A stretch of DNA of 64,000 nucleotides from Spirosoma sp. SC4-14 (GCF_037201965.1 NZ_CP147518.1:25001-89000); one strand, 5' to 3'; counted from the stretch's first letter, positions 26,278 to 34,601 are shown. The notes: a model not told the origin generated them from the sequence alone. Translations and numbers: made by a program.

Positions 26278-26907
26278 CCAGCCAGCGTGGTCGCAACGAC
26301 TTAAAGGGGGTCGGTTACCCACCTTGCTCAACATGGCGGAAGACAAAACGACCAGTTGGCAAAACGTCGATGTGGCCAACTGGTACGGTGGTCAACCGCA
26401 AACAGTCGACTACTGTACAGGTACTGCCCTGTGGTATCACGCGGGCAAAAGCCTGTAACCATCCGGTGGGTGCTGATGCGTCTAAACAGTAAGCTAACCG
26501 GTCTGGTCAGCAACGGTCCGGCCTTAACCGCCCCTGCAATGATCGAATACTTTGTGTGTCGTTGGTCGATTGAAACAATATTTGCGTTAGTGAGAGGGCA
26601 TTTAGGGGTAGAAACCCAACGGCAATGGAGTGATTTGGCTATCGGCCGCACCACACCCGTGTTGATGGGCCTATTTTCGTTGGTCACATTAGTGGCTAAC
26701 TCGCTCCAGAAACGGGGATTGTTGACCTGCCAAGTAAGTAGTTGGTATATCAAACAGCACCTGATCTTCAGCGATGCCCTAGCCGGAGTTTGCCGGTATT
26801 TGTGGCAGGAAATGAATTTTCAGCCATCTGATTCGGAGGTGATACACGTAAAAATGAGCCAAGAACAGTACCCGCTATGGCAAAACGCATTGGCTTGGAC
26901 TGCATAA
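26278..26907 (+). pseudogene. Truncated, frameshifted DDE transposase (IS4/IS701-like)
   Basis: The C-terminal half of a transposase. MAEDKTTSWQNVDVANWYGG and VDYCTGTALWYHAGKSL lie in one frame up to about 26457, after which a one-base shift leads into VTIRWVLMRLNSKLTG. The final part has the likely catalytic Glu in YFVCRWSIETIFALVRGHLG, followed by the helix VLMGLFSLVTLVANSLQ. The N-terminal half with the first two Asp residues is missing, cut about 20 nt after the regulator stop. Not functional. Family assigned by eye. Confidence 0.7.
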
Positions 26908-27061
26908 GGCTAAAGTCAAGATAAGGGCAAGTTAGAAAATAATACAAACTATTTCTTACAGACTATTTAAATTGTGCACGCTTATATTATTTGCACGGCA
27001 CAGGGTCTTTAATCGTTTGAGGAAATCAATCCTTATGAATACGGATTGTAGCGGGATTACG

Positions 27062-27095
27062 CCGGTAAATAGTATGCATGCATACTATTTACCGG
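27062..27095. repeat. Perfect 34-bp palindrome
   Basis: Two perfect 17-bp arms with no spacer (CCGGTAAATAGTATGCA and its complement). No T-run and no gene ends at it. It lies in the 610-nt gene-poor stretch between the transposase remnant and tRNA-Phe. It could be an IS end, a binding site or a transcription barrier; I cannot tell which. Confidence 0.8.
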
Positions 27096-27118
27096 AAAAA
27101 CAAGTATATTGCGGGTGA

Positions 27119-27307
27119 TTTCGCCGAAAAAGAGAAGAAAAAGCTGTTTTTAAGCTATTTGTATGGAGGGAAGAGCAAGGTGCAATTGAAGACAGTACCA
27201 AGCGAACGACTTATAATCAATGGATTACAGACTTAGCTCGAAAAATAAATGTTGTACCAACAAAAAAGACAGTTACAACTTTTAGCTGTAACTGTCTCAT
27301 ATTCTAG
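27119..27307 (+). pseudogene. Unknown C-terminal gene fragment next to tRNA-Phe
   Basis: Sixty-two open codons without a start, beginning FRRKREEKAVFKLFVWR and containing STKRTTYNQWITDLARKIN, with TAG ending at 27307, one base before the tRNA 3' end. The amino-acid pattern looks like real helical protein rather than noise, but the terminator of the tRNA overlaps its end, so part of it is coincidental. Perhaps the end of a recombinase or transposase. I do not recognise it. Confidence 0.35.
27262..27296 (-). terminator. Terminator of the tRNA-Phe gene
   Basis: On the minus strand a 10-bp stem (GACAGTTACA / TGTAACTGTC) with a 9-nt loop is followed by TTTTTT. It lies 12 nt past the tRNA 3' end. 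Confidence 0.88.
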
Positions 27308-27380
27308 TGGTGATGGACGGAATCGAACCGCCGACACAAGGATTTTCAGTCCTTTGCTCTACCAACTGAGCTACATCACC
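27308..27380 (-). tRNA. tRNA-Phe (GAA)
   Basis: 73-nt cloverleaf on the minus strand: acceptor GGTGATG/CATCACC, D-arm AGCTCAGTTGGTAGAGC, anticodon GAA in ACTGAAAAT, T-arm GGCGGTTCGATTCCGTC, discriminator A. CCA is not encoded. It has its own promoter and terminator. Confidence 0.97.
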
Positions 27381-27407
27381 AGAACGGCATGCCGTTAAAC
27401 GTGGGTG

Positions 27408-27438
27408 CAAAAGTACGCGCTAAGATTGGTTTTGCAAT
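27408..27438 (-). promoter_or_regulatory. Promoter of tRNA-Phe
   Basis: On the minus strand ATTG (27435-27438), a 19-nt spacer and TACTTTTG (27408-27415), one mismatch from the full Bacteroidota consensus. Transcription would begin about 23 nt before the mature tRNA. Confidence 0.6.
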
Positions 27439-27515
27439 AGCTAAATAGAATTTTTTTTGTATGCTAGCTAATCGACTAATTCATGTGTCTGATTGTCAGA
27501 TAGATTAAGTTTTAA

Positions 27516-28913
27516 ATGCGAATGGAAATTTTTCAACAAATTCTTTTTGTCGCAGCTCTAGCAGTTGCCGCCTGGTTGATAACGAAGCGTATTCGGCTCA
27601 TTTCACGCGCTATCAGGCTGGGACGTCCTGAAAATCGATTCGATCAGCCTGACGAACGCCTTAAGACAATGCTACTGGTGGCATTTGGGCAGAAGAAAAT
27701 GTTCAATAACCCACTGGTTGGATTTATGCATTTTGTTATATATGCTGGGTTTGTCATTATTAATCTGGAAATTCTGGAAATTATTCTGGACGGTATTCTG
27801 GGAACCCACCGTTTATTTGCTCCCTATATCACGTCTGTTTATCCAATTCTGATCGATGTATTTGAACTATTGGCTTTTGGCGTCCTGAGCGTTTGTATCA
27901 TTTTTTTAGGTCGACGTTTTATTGCCCGTGTTAGCCGTTTGCAGGCAAGTCGCCATCATGAACTGCAAGGTTGGCCAGTTTCCGACGCTACTATTATTTT
28001 GGTTGCCGAGATTTTGCTGATGATAGCGTTTCTAACCTGGAATGCCTCCGATAGCGTTTTGCGCGATCGCGGTATTGGTCATTATGGTGCTCTACAGGGC
28101 GTGGTGCCCGATTTTCTGATTAGCCAGTTTCTGAAGCCGCTATTTACTGGCTTTAGTGATACGGGGCTGGTGGTTTATGAGCGTGTGGCCTGGTGGGCGC
28201 ATATTCTGGGGATTCTGGCCTTCGCACTCTATGTTACCTATTCAAAACACCTGCATATTGCCCTAGGCTTCCCGAATGTCTACTTCTCAGACCTACAGCC
28301 TAAAGGCGAAATGCAGAATATGCCCGAAATTACCAAAGAAGTTCAGTTAGCGCTGGGGTTGCCCATTACAACAGAAGCTGATGGATCACAGGTGAATGAT
28401 AATGGCCTACAATCTGGTGCAGATTCGCCAGCCGAGATTGGACGTTTCGGCGCTAAAGATGTGCAGGACCTGAAGTGGATTAATCTGATGAATGCCTATA
28501 GCTGCACAGAATGCGGCCGCTGTACGGCAGCCTGTCCGGCAAATATTACGGGTAAGAAACTGTCGCCCCGCAAAATCATGATGGATACCCGCGATCGGCT
28601 TGAAGAAGTTCAGCGCGGATGGAAAATGCACGGCAGCGAATACAAAGATGATAAATCCTTGCTCAACGATTACATTACGGCCGAGGAACTAAACGCCTGT
28701 ACAACCTGTCAGGCCTGTGTGAATGCGTGTCCAATCAATATCAATCCACTTGATATTATTCTTCAGTTACGTCGCTATCGGGTTATGGAAGAGTCGCAGG
28801 CACCAGCATCCTGGAATGCTATGTTTAGTAACATCGAAAATAATATGGCTCCCTGGAAGTTCTCACCAGGCGATCGCTTCAACTGGGCCGATCAGGTAAA
28901 TGACCTTAAATAA
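27516..28913 (+). CDS. Membrane-bound 4Fe-4S dicluster oxidoreductase (HdrC/HdrD-like)
   Basis: A 465-aa protein. The N-terminal 250 residues hold about five to six membrane helices with histidines suited to heme b binding, resembling the NarI-like part of related enzymes. The C-terminal part carries two ferredoxin motifs, CTECGRCTAACP near residue 330 and CTTCQACVNACP near residue 394. It would move electrons between the quinone pool and a partner Fe-S protein. The partner is probably the next gene, which has the Cys-rich CCG domains. Such pairs are common in Bacteroidota; donor and acceptor are unknown. Confidence 0.82.
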   Translation: MRMEIFQQILFVAALAVAAWLITKRIRLISRAIRLGRPENRFDQPDERLKTMLLVAFGQKKMFNNPLVGFMHFVIYAGFVIINLEILEIILDGILGTHRLFAPYITSVYPILIDVFELLAFGVLSVCIIFLGRRFIARVSRLQASRHHELQGWPVSDATIILVAEILLMIAFLTWNASDSVLRDRGIGHYGALQGVVPDFLISQFLKPLFTGFSDTGLVVYERVAWWAHILGILAFALYVTYSKHLHIALGFPNVYFSDLQPKGEMQNMPEITKEVQLALGLPITTEADGSQVNDNGLQSGADSPAEIGRFGAKDVQDLKWINLMNAYSCTECGRCTAACPANITGKKLSPRKIMMDTRDRLEEVQRGWKMHGSEYKDDKSLLNDYITAEELNACTTCQACVNACPININPLDIILQLRRYRVMEESQAPASWNAMFSNIENNMAPWKFSPGDRFNWADQVNDLK

Positions 28914-28970
28914 GTAGTAGGTTTATGGATGCGCTGCTTAAGAAGGGTGTATGCTCATAGGCAGACATAA

Positions 28971-29012
28971 CCAACTACCATAAACCAACTACCGTAAGCC
29001 AACTACTGAAGA
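28971..29012 (+). repeat. Three 14-bp tandem repeats before the CCG-domain gene
   Basis: CCAACTACCATAAA, CCAACTACCGTAAG and CCAACTACTGAAGA follow each other without gaps and end 1 nt before the ATG at 29014, so they cover the ribosome-binding region. The complementary motif AGTAGTAGGTTTATGG lies upstream at 28913-28928 and could pair with them. Confidence 0.75.
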
Positions 29013-29013
29013 C

Positions 29014-29817
29014 ATGACACAAGAAGTAAAAACATATAAAGTACCAACCATGGCCGATATGGCTGCTTCGGGCGAAGAGCCAGAAATTTTGTTTTGGGTT
29101 GGATGCGCGGGCTCATTCGACGATCGGTATAAGCGTGTGACGATTGCCTTTGTCCGTATTCTAAATCATGTAGGAATTAAGTTTGCCGTATTAGGGCCCG
29201 AAGAAGCCTGTACGGGCGACCCCGCCCGCCGGGCCGGCAATGAATTTTTATTTCAGATGCAGGCCATGTCGAACATTCAGGTGTTAAACGGCTATAAGGT
29301 AAAGAAAATCGTTACGGCTTGTCCGCACTGTTTTAACACACTTAAGAATGAGTATCCTGAGTTAGGAGGGGCGTACGAAGTTATACACCATACGCAGTTT
29401 TTGCAGGGATTGATCAACGACGGGCGGGTTCGGGTAAAAGATGGCCAGCCGTTTAAAGGAAAAAAGATCACTTTCCACGATTCCTGTTATCTGGGCCGGG
29501 CCAATAAAATCTATGAAGCCCCCCGCGATGTACTGGCAGCGCTGGATGCTGATCTGGTTGAAATGAAGCGAGTACGGGCCAATGGGCTCTGTTGCGGAGC
29601 CGGAGGAGGGCAATATTTTAAGGAACCCGAACCCGGCAACAAAGATGTAAATGTAGAACGGGTTGAAGAAGCGCTGAGTACTGGTGCCGATACTATAGCG
29701 GTAGCCTGCCCCTTTTGTATGACGATGATGTCGGATGGCGTTAAAAATAAAAACCGGGAGGATTCGGTTCGGATTTACGATATAGCGGAGCTGATTGCCC
29801 AAAAACAGGGACTTTAA
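29014..29817 (+). CDS. CCG-domain Fe-S protein (HdrB/LutA-like)
   Basis: A 267-aa cytoplasmic protein with two cysteine-rich CCG domains: GCAGSFDDRYKRV and CPHCFNTL in the first, HDSCYLGRANKIYEAPRDVL, CCGAGGGQYF and CPFCMTMM in the second. These modules bind unusual Fe-S clusters in heterodisulfide reductase, glycerol-3-phosphate and lactate dehydrogenases. Together with the preceding membrane Fe-S protein it forms a split HdrD-like unit. Three 14-bp repeats lie directly before the start codon. Confidence 0.85.
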   Translation: MTQEVKTYKVPTMADMAASGEEPEILFWVGCAGSFDDRYKRVTIAFVRILNHVGIKFAVLGPEEACTGDPARRAGNEFLFQMQAMSNIQVLNGYKVKKIVTACPHCFNTLKNEYPELGGAYEVIHHTQFLQGLINDGRVRVKDGQPFKGKKITFHDSCYLGRANKIYEAPRDVLAALDADLVEMKRVRANGLCCGAGGGQYFKEPEPGNKDVNVERVEEALSTGADTIAVACPFCMTMMSDGVKNKNREDSVRIYDIAELIAQKQGL

Positions 29818-29897
29818 ATGGGCAATAACCCCAAAAGGATGAATGTTCAACAGACGTTCGCTGTTGCTTGGTTATCGTTCTTAATTCATCATTTAAA

Positions 29898-30395
29898 ATG
29901 TACGTTGATTTTGACAAATTGCCCGACAATGCCCGCCTTTGGGTATATCAGGCCAACCGCCCGCTCTCCGATGACGAGGTAAATGATATTGAAACTGCAT
30001 TGAGACCTGCCGTGGCGCAATGGGCCGCGCATGGGCAACCACTTCTGGCTTCGGCATTTGTTATCGGAAACCGGTTTGTTGTTGTTGCCGTCGATGAAGG
30101 ATATACTTTGCCTAGCGGTTGTTCAATTGATTCGTCGGTAAGAACCCTGAAAAATATTGGTAGCACCGTTGGGGTTGATTTCTTCGATCGGTCGGCAGCA
30201 GTACAGGCAGCCGATGGAACCGTAGCTACGTATTCACTACCTGAAATAAAAACGGCAGTGGCAACTGGATTACTGACACCTGACACCATACTGTTTAATA
30301 CACTTGTAAAAACAAAAGCCGAGTTTTTGGCAGATTGGCAGGTCAGAGCGGCAGATTCGTGGTTAAAACGGTATTTTAAATCTGTAGGGGTCTAA
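29898..30395 (+). CDS. Conserved hypothetical protein (Bacteroidota family)
   Basis: A 165-aa soluble protein beginning MYVDFDKLPDNARLWVYQANRPLS. It has the pattern of a small Bacteroidota family often labelled ABC transporter ATPase in databases, although no Walker motif is present and that label is not supported by the sequence. Start set at ATG 29898; ten upstream codons are open. It follows the Fe-S pair by 80 nt and ends at a clear terminator, so it may belong to the same unit. Confidence 0.65.
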   Translation: MYVDFDKLPDNARLWVYQANRPLSDDEVNDIETALRPAVAQWAAHGQPLLASAFVIGNRFVVVAVDEGYTLPSGCSIDSSVRTLKNIGSTVGVDFFDRSAAVQAADGTVATYSLPEIKTAVATGLLTPDTILFNTLVKTKAEFLADWQVRAADSWLKRYFKSVGV

Positions 30396-30417
30396 TATTT
30401 CGTAAATAGTACCAGTC

Positions 30418-30460
30418 AACCAGCCGCTAATCGCCCACCAATTAGCGGCTGGTTGGCTTT
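30418..30460 (+). terminator. Terminator after the hypothetical gene
   Basis: A perfect 14-bp stem (AACCAGCCGCTAAT / ATTAGCGGCTGGTT) with a 9-nt loop, followed by GGCTTT. Confidence 0.8.
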
Positions 30461-30644
30461 AACAGGAAAGGATCTCGAAACGTTCACTGCCAAATCGTCA
30501 TATTTGCTTGATTTTGAGCTTTTTTTTAAACAAAGGATTGATTTTTGTAGTCAGATTCTAATACAGTCCAGCGAATTAGTTTTTGTATAATTATTGAATT
30601 CGTTGGGTATTGCCGACGGTAAAAGGCAATTAACTCTTACTTTT

Positions 30645-31340
30645 ATGGCGACCATACACGAAGTTATGTCAGATACGCCAACTCGCGACGACCGGGATGC
30701 CGGACCAGACCAATTCTTACCCGACGGCGATCCAATCGATCAGCCATCGGCCGATACTCCTACACGCGGTTATACCGATGAGCAGAAGTATCAGATTTTC
30801 AACAAGGAGTTTATGCCCCACATCGACTCCATGTACAACTTTGCTTTTCGCCTGACAACCGACGAGGACGATGCCAACGATCTCGTACAGGATACTTATT
30901 TAAAGGCATTTCGGTTCATTTCCTCTTTCGAGCAAGGAACTAACGCTAAAGCATGGCTGTTTCGGATTCTGAAGAACAGCTTCATCAACGATTACAGAAA
31001 GAAAAGTAAAGAACCGGCTAAAGTAGATTATCAGGACGTTGAAACGACCTATAATTCGGAAGATGCCGAAGCAGAACATACGGTTGATCTGCGGGCAGAG
31101 TCGGTTTCAGACCTGATTGGCGATGAAGTAGCCACGGCACTGAATTCGTTACCAGTTGATTTCCGTACGGTAATCATTCTGTGTGATATTGAAGGATTCA
31201 CGTACGAAGAAATGGCCAAAATTCTGGACATTCCAATTGGTACTGTTAGATCCCGATTACACCGTGCCCGGAACCTGTTGAAAGAAAAATTGCGTGATTA
31301 TGCATCATCAATGGGTTATAATGAAGAAAATGAAGAATAA
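30645..31340 (+). CDS. ECF-type RNA polymerase sigma factor
   Basis: A 231-aa sigma-70 family protein with regions 2 (FRLTTDEDDANDLVQDTYLKAFRF...KAWLFRILKNSFINDYRK) and 4 (LPVDFRTVIILCDIEGFTYEEMAKILDIPIGTVRSRLHRARNLLKEKL), without regions 1 and 3. The N-terminal 60 residues are acidic and Pro-rich. A TTG 17 codons upstream is possible; ATG 30645 is preferred, and 30666 is another choice. The following small Cys-rich gene is a likely anti-sigma factor. Confidence 0.92.
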   Translation: MATIHEVMSDTPTRDDRDAGPDQFLPDGDPIDQPSADTPTRGYTDEQKYQIFNKEFMPHIDSMYNFAFRLTTDEDDANDLVQDTYLKAFRFISSFEQGTNAKAWLFRILKNSFINDYRKKSKEPAKVDYQDVETTYNSEDAEAEHTVDLRAESVSDLIGDEVATALNSLPVDFRTVIILCDIEGFTYEEMAKILDIPIGTVRSRLHRARNLLKEKLRDYASSMGYNEENEE

Positions 31341-31420
31341 ACCGAACTTTTTCTAACTATATTTTGGTTCTGCTAGTAACTTAACGTATCAATATTCTTG
31401 GAATAAATAAGACTTTTCCA

Positions 31421-31711
31421 ATGCAAACGTCGTTGCCATCATCATCTTCATCCAACACAAAGCCTGAGATGAAAGAACATTGCAGTCACAGGGCTGACTG
31501 CCTGAAGATGATTCAATTAATTCTGGACGGGGAGGCTACCGAACAGCAACTCGCCAGATTGAAGGTTAATCTCGAATCATGTAAACCTTGTATCGAGATG
31601 TACCATCTCGAAAAAGAAGTAAAGGAATTGCTGACAAAAAGAATGGAAAAGCGATGCTGCCCTGAGCAGTTAGTGGCAACGATCAAAGCCAAAATACTGA
31701 GTTTCAGCTAG
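31421..31711 (+). CDS. Putative zinc-binding anti-sigma factor
   Basis: A 96-aa soluble protein with a Ser-rich start, then HCSHRADCLKMIQLILDGEAT, SCKPCIEMYHLEKEV and RCCPEQLV. The arrangement of His and CxxC resembles zinc anti-sigma factors of the RsrA/ChrR group (HxxxCxxC-like) that hold an ECF sigma factor and release it on oxidation. It lies 80 nt behind the sigma-factor gene, supporting the pairing. Met16 (31466) is an alternative start. Confidence 0.75.
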   Translation: MQTSLPSSSSSNTKPEMKEHCSHRADCLKMIQLILDGEATEQQLARLKVNLESCKPCIEMYHLEKEVKELLTKRMEKRCCPEQLVATIKAKILSFS

Positions 31712-31724
31712 TGAAATTTATACT

Positions 31725-31778
31725 GATTTGGGGTAATTAAGGGAGTGCTTCCGCAAGCAGCCTTAGTTACCCCAAATC
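31725..31778 (+). terminator. Long hairpin after the anti-sigma gene
   Basis: GATTTGGGGTAA pairs with TTACCCCAAATC, with inner pairings TAAGG/CCTTA and TGCTT/AAGCA around CCGC. A weak T-run follows (GTTTAATG). Probably the end of the sigma/anti-sigma unit. Confidence 0.6.
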
Positions 31779-31876
31779 GTTTAATGAAGGTTTAGGGATT
31801 GTAGCGTTATGCGTAATGTGGCTACTTAGCCAGGTTTGTAAAAGGCAATCCAGAAGCCGTAAACCAATCACCCACT

Positions 31877-32476
31877 TTGAACGGTAAACTGATCATTTTT
31901 TCGGCCCCATCTGGTTCGGGCAAGACTACAATAGTAAAGCATTTGCTAGCCGAGAACAATAATCTCGGCTTTTCCATTTCGGCCTGCACACGCGACCGCC
32001 GGGGCCGTAGCGAAGAAAATGGAAAAGACTATTATTTTCTGACACCTGAAGAGTTCAAACAGAGAATCGACAAGGACGAATTTGTTGAATGGGAAGAAGT
32101 CTATACGGGCGCATTTTATGGAACCCTAAAGTCTGAAATTGAGCGAGTATGGGCCAATGGCAAGCATGTGCTGTTTGATGTTGATGTACAGGGCGGCTTG
32201 AAACTGAAAGAATACTATGGTGAAAAAGCACTGGCCGTATTTGTTCAGGTTCCTGACGAAGAAACACTCCGCCAGCGATTGATTGGCCGGGGCTCCGAAA
32301 CGGAAGAGAGCCTGTCGAAGCGTTTATTTAAGGTTCATTTCGAAATGAGTTTTAAAGATCGCTTTGATGTGATTCTGGTTAACGATGAACTGGAAACGTC
32401 GCTGGCCAAAGCGCAGAAGCTCGTCGACGATTTTGTCAAAGAAAATAAAGTGCCTGCCAAAGGAACGGTTATTTAG
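31877..32476 (+). CDS. gmk: Guanylate kinase
   Basis: A 199-aa kinase phosphorylating GMP and dGMP in the cytoplasm. P-loop [11 protein letters not shown] at residues 8-18, the GMP-binding part [31 protein letters not shown] and the lid [17 protein letters not shown] are all visible. The start is unusual: the only initiator that keeps the N-terminal strand and P-loop is TTG at 31877 (LNGKLIIFS); an in-frame TAA lies upstream and there is no ATG or GTG between them. It is followed at 46 nt by nadD. Confidence 0.95.
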   Translation: MNGKLIIFSAPSGSGKTTIVKHLLAENNNLGFSISACTRDRRGRSEENGKDYYFLTPEEFKQRIDKDEFVEWEEVYTGAFYGTLKSEIERVWANGKHVLFDVDVQGGLKLKEYYGEKALAVFVQVPDEETLRQRLIGRGSETEESLSKRLFKVHFEMSFKDRFDVILVNDELETSLAKAQKLVDDFVKENKVPAKGTVI

Positions 32477-32521
32477 CGCAGGGCCTGGGGTTGTTAATCC
32501 CTATGCCCTACTCCTACGCCC

Positions 32522-33094
32522 ATGCACATCGGTCTATTCTTCGGCTCATTTAATCCTATCCATATTGGTCATCTGATTATTGCCAATACAATGGCTACAT
32601 CGACCGATCTGGAGCAGGTATGGTTTGTTGTGTCGCCCCAAAACCCGTTTAAAAAAACGAAAAGTCTGCTGCATGAGTTCGACCGGTTCGATATGGTTGA
32701 ACGGGCTATTGCCGATAATAGTCGGCTTAAAGCGACTGATATTGAGTTCTCTATGCCCAGACCCAGCTATACAATTGATACGTTGGTAAGGCTAAGCGAA
32801 AAATATCCGCAGCATACATTCGGGTTAATTATGGGAGAAGATAATCTCGACCAATTTGCCAATTGGAAAAACTACGATAAAATTCTGGAATACTATGGCT
32901 TATATGTTTATCCGCGCCCGCGGGCAGTTGCCAGTCCATTCCGAGTCCACCCAAATGTTCGCCTTATTGAGTCGCCCCTGCTGGATATTTCGGCAACCTA
33001 CATCCGCGATTGCATCCGCACTAATCGCTCCATTCGCTACATGGTGCCGGATGTGGTAGAAGAAATGATTGAGCGAAAGAGGTTTTATGTGTAA
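32522..33094 (+). CDS. nadD: Nicotinate-nucleotide adenylyltransferase
   Basis: A 190-aa nucleotidyl transferase making deamido-NAD from nicotinate mononucleotide and ATP. The N-terminal motif LFFGSFNPIHIGHLI at residues 5-19 holds the HxGH ATP site (HIGH), GLIMGEDNLDQFANWKNY binds the substrate, and LLDISATYIRDCIR near residue 160 is the ISxTxxR motif. Likely an operon with gmk. It ends 15 nt from the convergent lipoprotein gene. Confidence 0.95.
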   Translation: MHIGLFFGSFNPIHIGHLIIANTMATSTDLEQVWFVVSPQNPFKKTKSLLHEFDRFDMVERAIADNSRLKATDIEFSMPRPSYTIDTLVRLSEKYPQHTFGLIMGEDNLDQFANWKNYDKILEYYGLYVYPRPRAVASPFRVHPNVRLIESPLLDISATYIRDCIRTNRSIRYMVPDVVEEMIERKRFYV

Positions 33095-33109
33095 TACGTT
33101 TCGGGTGCG

Positions 33110-33490
33110 CTATGGAATGCCATTCTGGAACGTAATTTCGGTTGCCAGGCCAATGGCACTCATCCGAATTGCCACTGAACGGCTGTTGGATTTTGCACCG
33201 GGCTGGTCGCATTGAGGGCCCTTTTCGATATAATAAATATAAAACTTCTGGTTACGGTCTTCAATCTGATTAACATCTGGCCGACCGAGTAGTTCGCCGA
33301 TTGTGTTGGTTGTTTTTCCTTTCAGATTTTGAATTTCTGCCTTAAAGTCGGGTTCGAGTGTGGCTCGAACACCATTACACCCACCCCGGTCGCTACGCCA
33401 TTTTTTCAGATTGAGCTTACCAAACTGATCGGGAGCTGTGCTACAATCGGCCAGTAGAAAGATAATTGATAACAGGATTAAAACTCTCAT
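33110..33490 (-). CDS. Predicted lipoprotein, possibly BamE/SmpA-like fold
   Basis: A 126-aa lipoprotein (MRVLILLSIIFLLADC, lipobox LLADC). The middle part (LKGKTTNTIGELLGRPDVNQ followed by KFYIYYIEKGPQC) has the helix-then-strand pattern of BamE-type domains, in which a short helix with a GxP turn precedes a three-stranded sheet. This is a loose resemblance. Two internal Cys (residues 38 and 93) could form a disulfide. Function unknown. Confidence 0.65.
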   Translation of the reverse strand: MRVLILLSIIFLLADCSTAPDQFGKLNLKKWRSDRGGCNGVRATLEPDFKAEIQNLKGKTTNTIGELLGRPDVNQIEDRNQKFYIYYIEKGPQCDQPGAKSNSRSVAIRMSAIGLATEITFQNGIP

Positions 33491-33508
33491 ACAGAATTAG
33501 CGGTTGTC

Positions 33509-33563
33509 GGCATAGACAGAACGAGCACAGAGATTTGGCCTCTGTGCTCGTTCTGTCTATGCC
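33509..33563. terminator. Large perfect hairpin downstream of the M28 peptidase gene
   Basis: Arms of 24 bp pair without mismatch around a 7-nt loop; the left arm begins GGCATAGACAGAACGAGC at 33509. It lies 19 nt past the peptidase stop and 19 nt before the lipoprotein start. No T-run on either side, so it may be an attenuator or a repeat rather than a simple terminator. Confidence 0.65.
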
Positions 33564-33581
33564 AATCTAGTCTTCATTATA

Positions 33582-34601
33582 TTACTCTTCATTATAAAGC
33601 ACTTGTAAAAGTGTTTGCCCAACAGCTTTGAGCGTGGCCCGATCAATGTTACTCATAGTGTCGTCGGCAGTATGCCAGGCAGAGAAAAAACCACCGGTTC
33701 CAATATTTGTGTGAATAATATCAATCATTGGAATTTTCGCGATTGTGTTAGGCGCAACATGGTCGTCGGTAATCTGTCCACCCGGCGTATCGACAAAATA
33801 TTGGCTGTAGCCTAACTGACTGGCGGTTTGCCACACATTGTTTACGACCGATGGGGCAAACTGCATGGAAAGGCCTTCCTTCGCAAACGTGGCTCCTTTA
33901 GCTCCGACCATGTCCAGCAAAATTCCGTAGTAAGCCGAGTAGCCGGGTTTGGGTAGGTTTTTGGCCCAATAGCGCGATCCGAGGCAGAAACCAATATAGT
34001 CGAACTGATTTCCGCTTTCTTTTTCGAAATCGTTGGCCGCTTTTTCGCCATTACCCCAGTCTTCGGCATCGAAGAAAACAATGTCGATGCCAACAGTTGG
34101 TTTTTGTTGGCTTTGCTGAATGGTGCGGGCCAGTTCGAGCAGAACACCAACTCCACTAGCGCCATCATTAGCAGCCATAACGGGTTTAGACTGGTCGGCC
34201 TTATCGGGGTCCTGATCGGCATGAGGGCGCGAATCCCAGTGCGAAGCCAGCACAATGCGCTTGCTGGCTTGTGGATTAATGCTGCCAATGATGTTTCGGG
34301 CATTCAGTTTTTTGCCATCCCAGGTGGTGGCAACAAAGTTCTGCTCTGTAACCTGGCAGCCGAACTGCTTTAATTTTGCCACCAGATAATTCCCGGCTTC
34401 AACATGAGCAGCGGTGTTAGGAACGCGTGGACCAAATTTCACCTGCTGATCAATGTACGAATACGCTGAGTCGGCATTGAAGGCAGGCGCAGTAACCGTT
34501 TTAGGTTCCTCTTTGGTCTGCGTAGTATCACTCTGCTTTGTTCGACAGGCGCTTACGGTGAATAAAAATGCCAGCGCAGTAAGTGTTATGAACTTAGTCA
34601 T
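33582..34601 (-). CDS. M28 family metallopeptidase / glutaminyl cyclase-like lipoprotein
   Basis: A 339-aa lipoprotein (MTKFITLTALAFLFTVSAC, lipobox VSAC). The zinc-site segments of the M28 fold are present: LASHWDSRPHAD (His/Asp), AANDGASGVGVLLELA (Asp), FFDAEDWG (Glu/Asp), GLQ-type loop and a C-terminal IIHTNIG and HTADDT. The order and the FDAEDWGNGE variant are those of bacterial glutaminyl-peptide cyclotransferase-like M28 proteins, so either aminopeptidase or N-terminal pyroglutamate formation is possible. Pyroglutamate formation is common on Bacteroidota exported proteins. Envelope location. Confidence 0.88.
   Translation of the reverse strand: MTKFITLTALAFLFTVSACRTKQSDTTQTKEEPKTVTAPAFNADSAYSYIDQQVKFGPRVPNTAAHVEAGNYLVAKLKQFGCQVTEQNFVATTWDGKKLNARNIIGSINPQASKRIVLASHWDSRPHADQDPDKADQSKPVMAANDGASGVGVLLELARTIQQSQQKPTVGIDIVFFDAEDWGNGEKAANDFEKESGNQFDYIGFCLGSRYWAKNLPKPGYSAYYGILLDMVGAKGATFAKEGLSMQFAPSVVNNVWQTASQLGYSQYFVDTPGGQITDDHVAPNTIAKIPMIDIIHTNIGTGGFFSAWHTADDTMSNIDRATLKAVGQTLLQVLYNEE

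Noticed and set aside
26356..26907. An intact 183-aa transposase gene
   Set aside because: The first 30 codons are out of frame with the recognisable transposase sequence, and the N-terminal half is missing; it is a remnant.
19740..27380. tRNA-Phe as attachment site of the accessory region
   Set aside because: No copy of the tRNA 3' end longer than a few bases was seen near 19740-19803, and no integrase is present.
29898..30395. ABC transporter ATPase
   Set aside because: Homologues are often given this name, but no Walker A, signature or Walker B motif is present.
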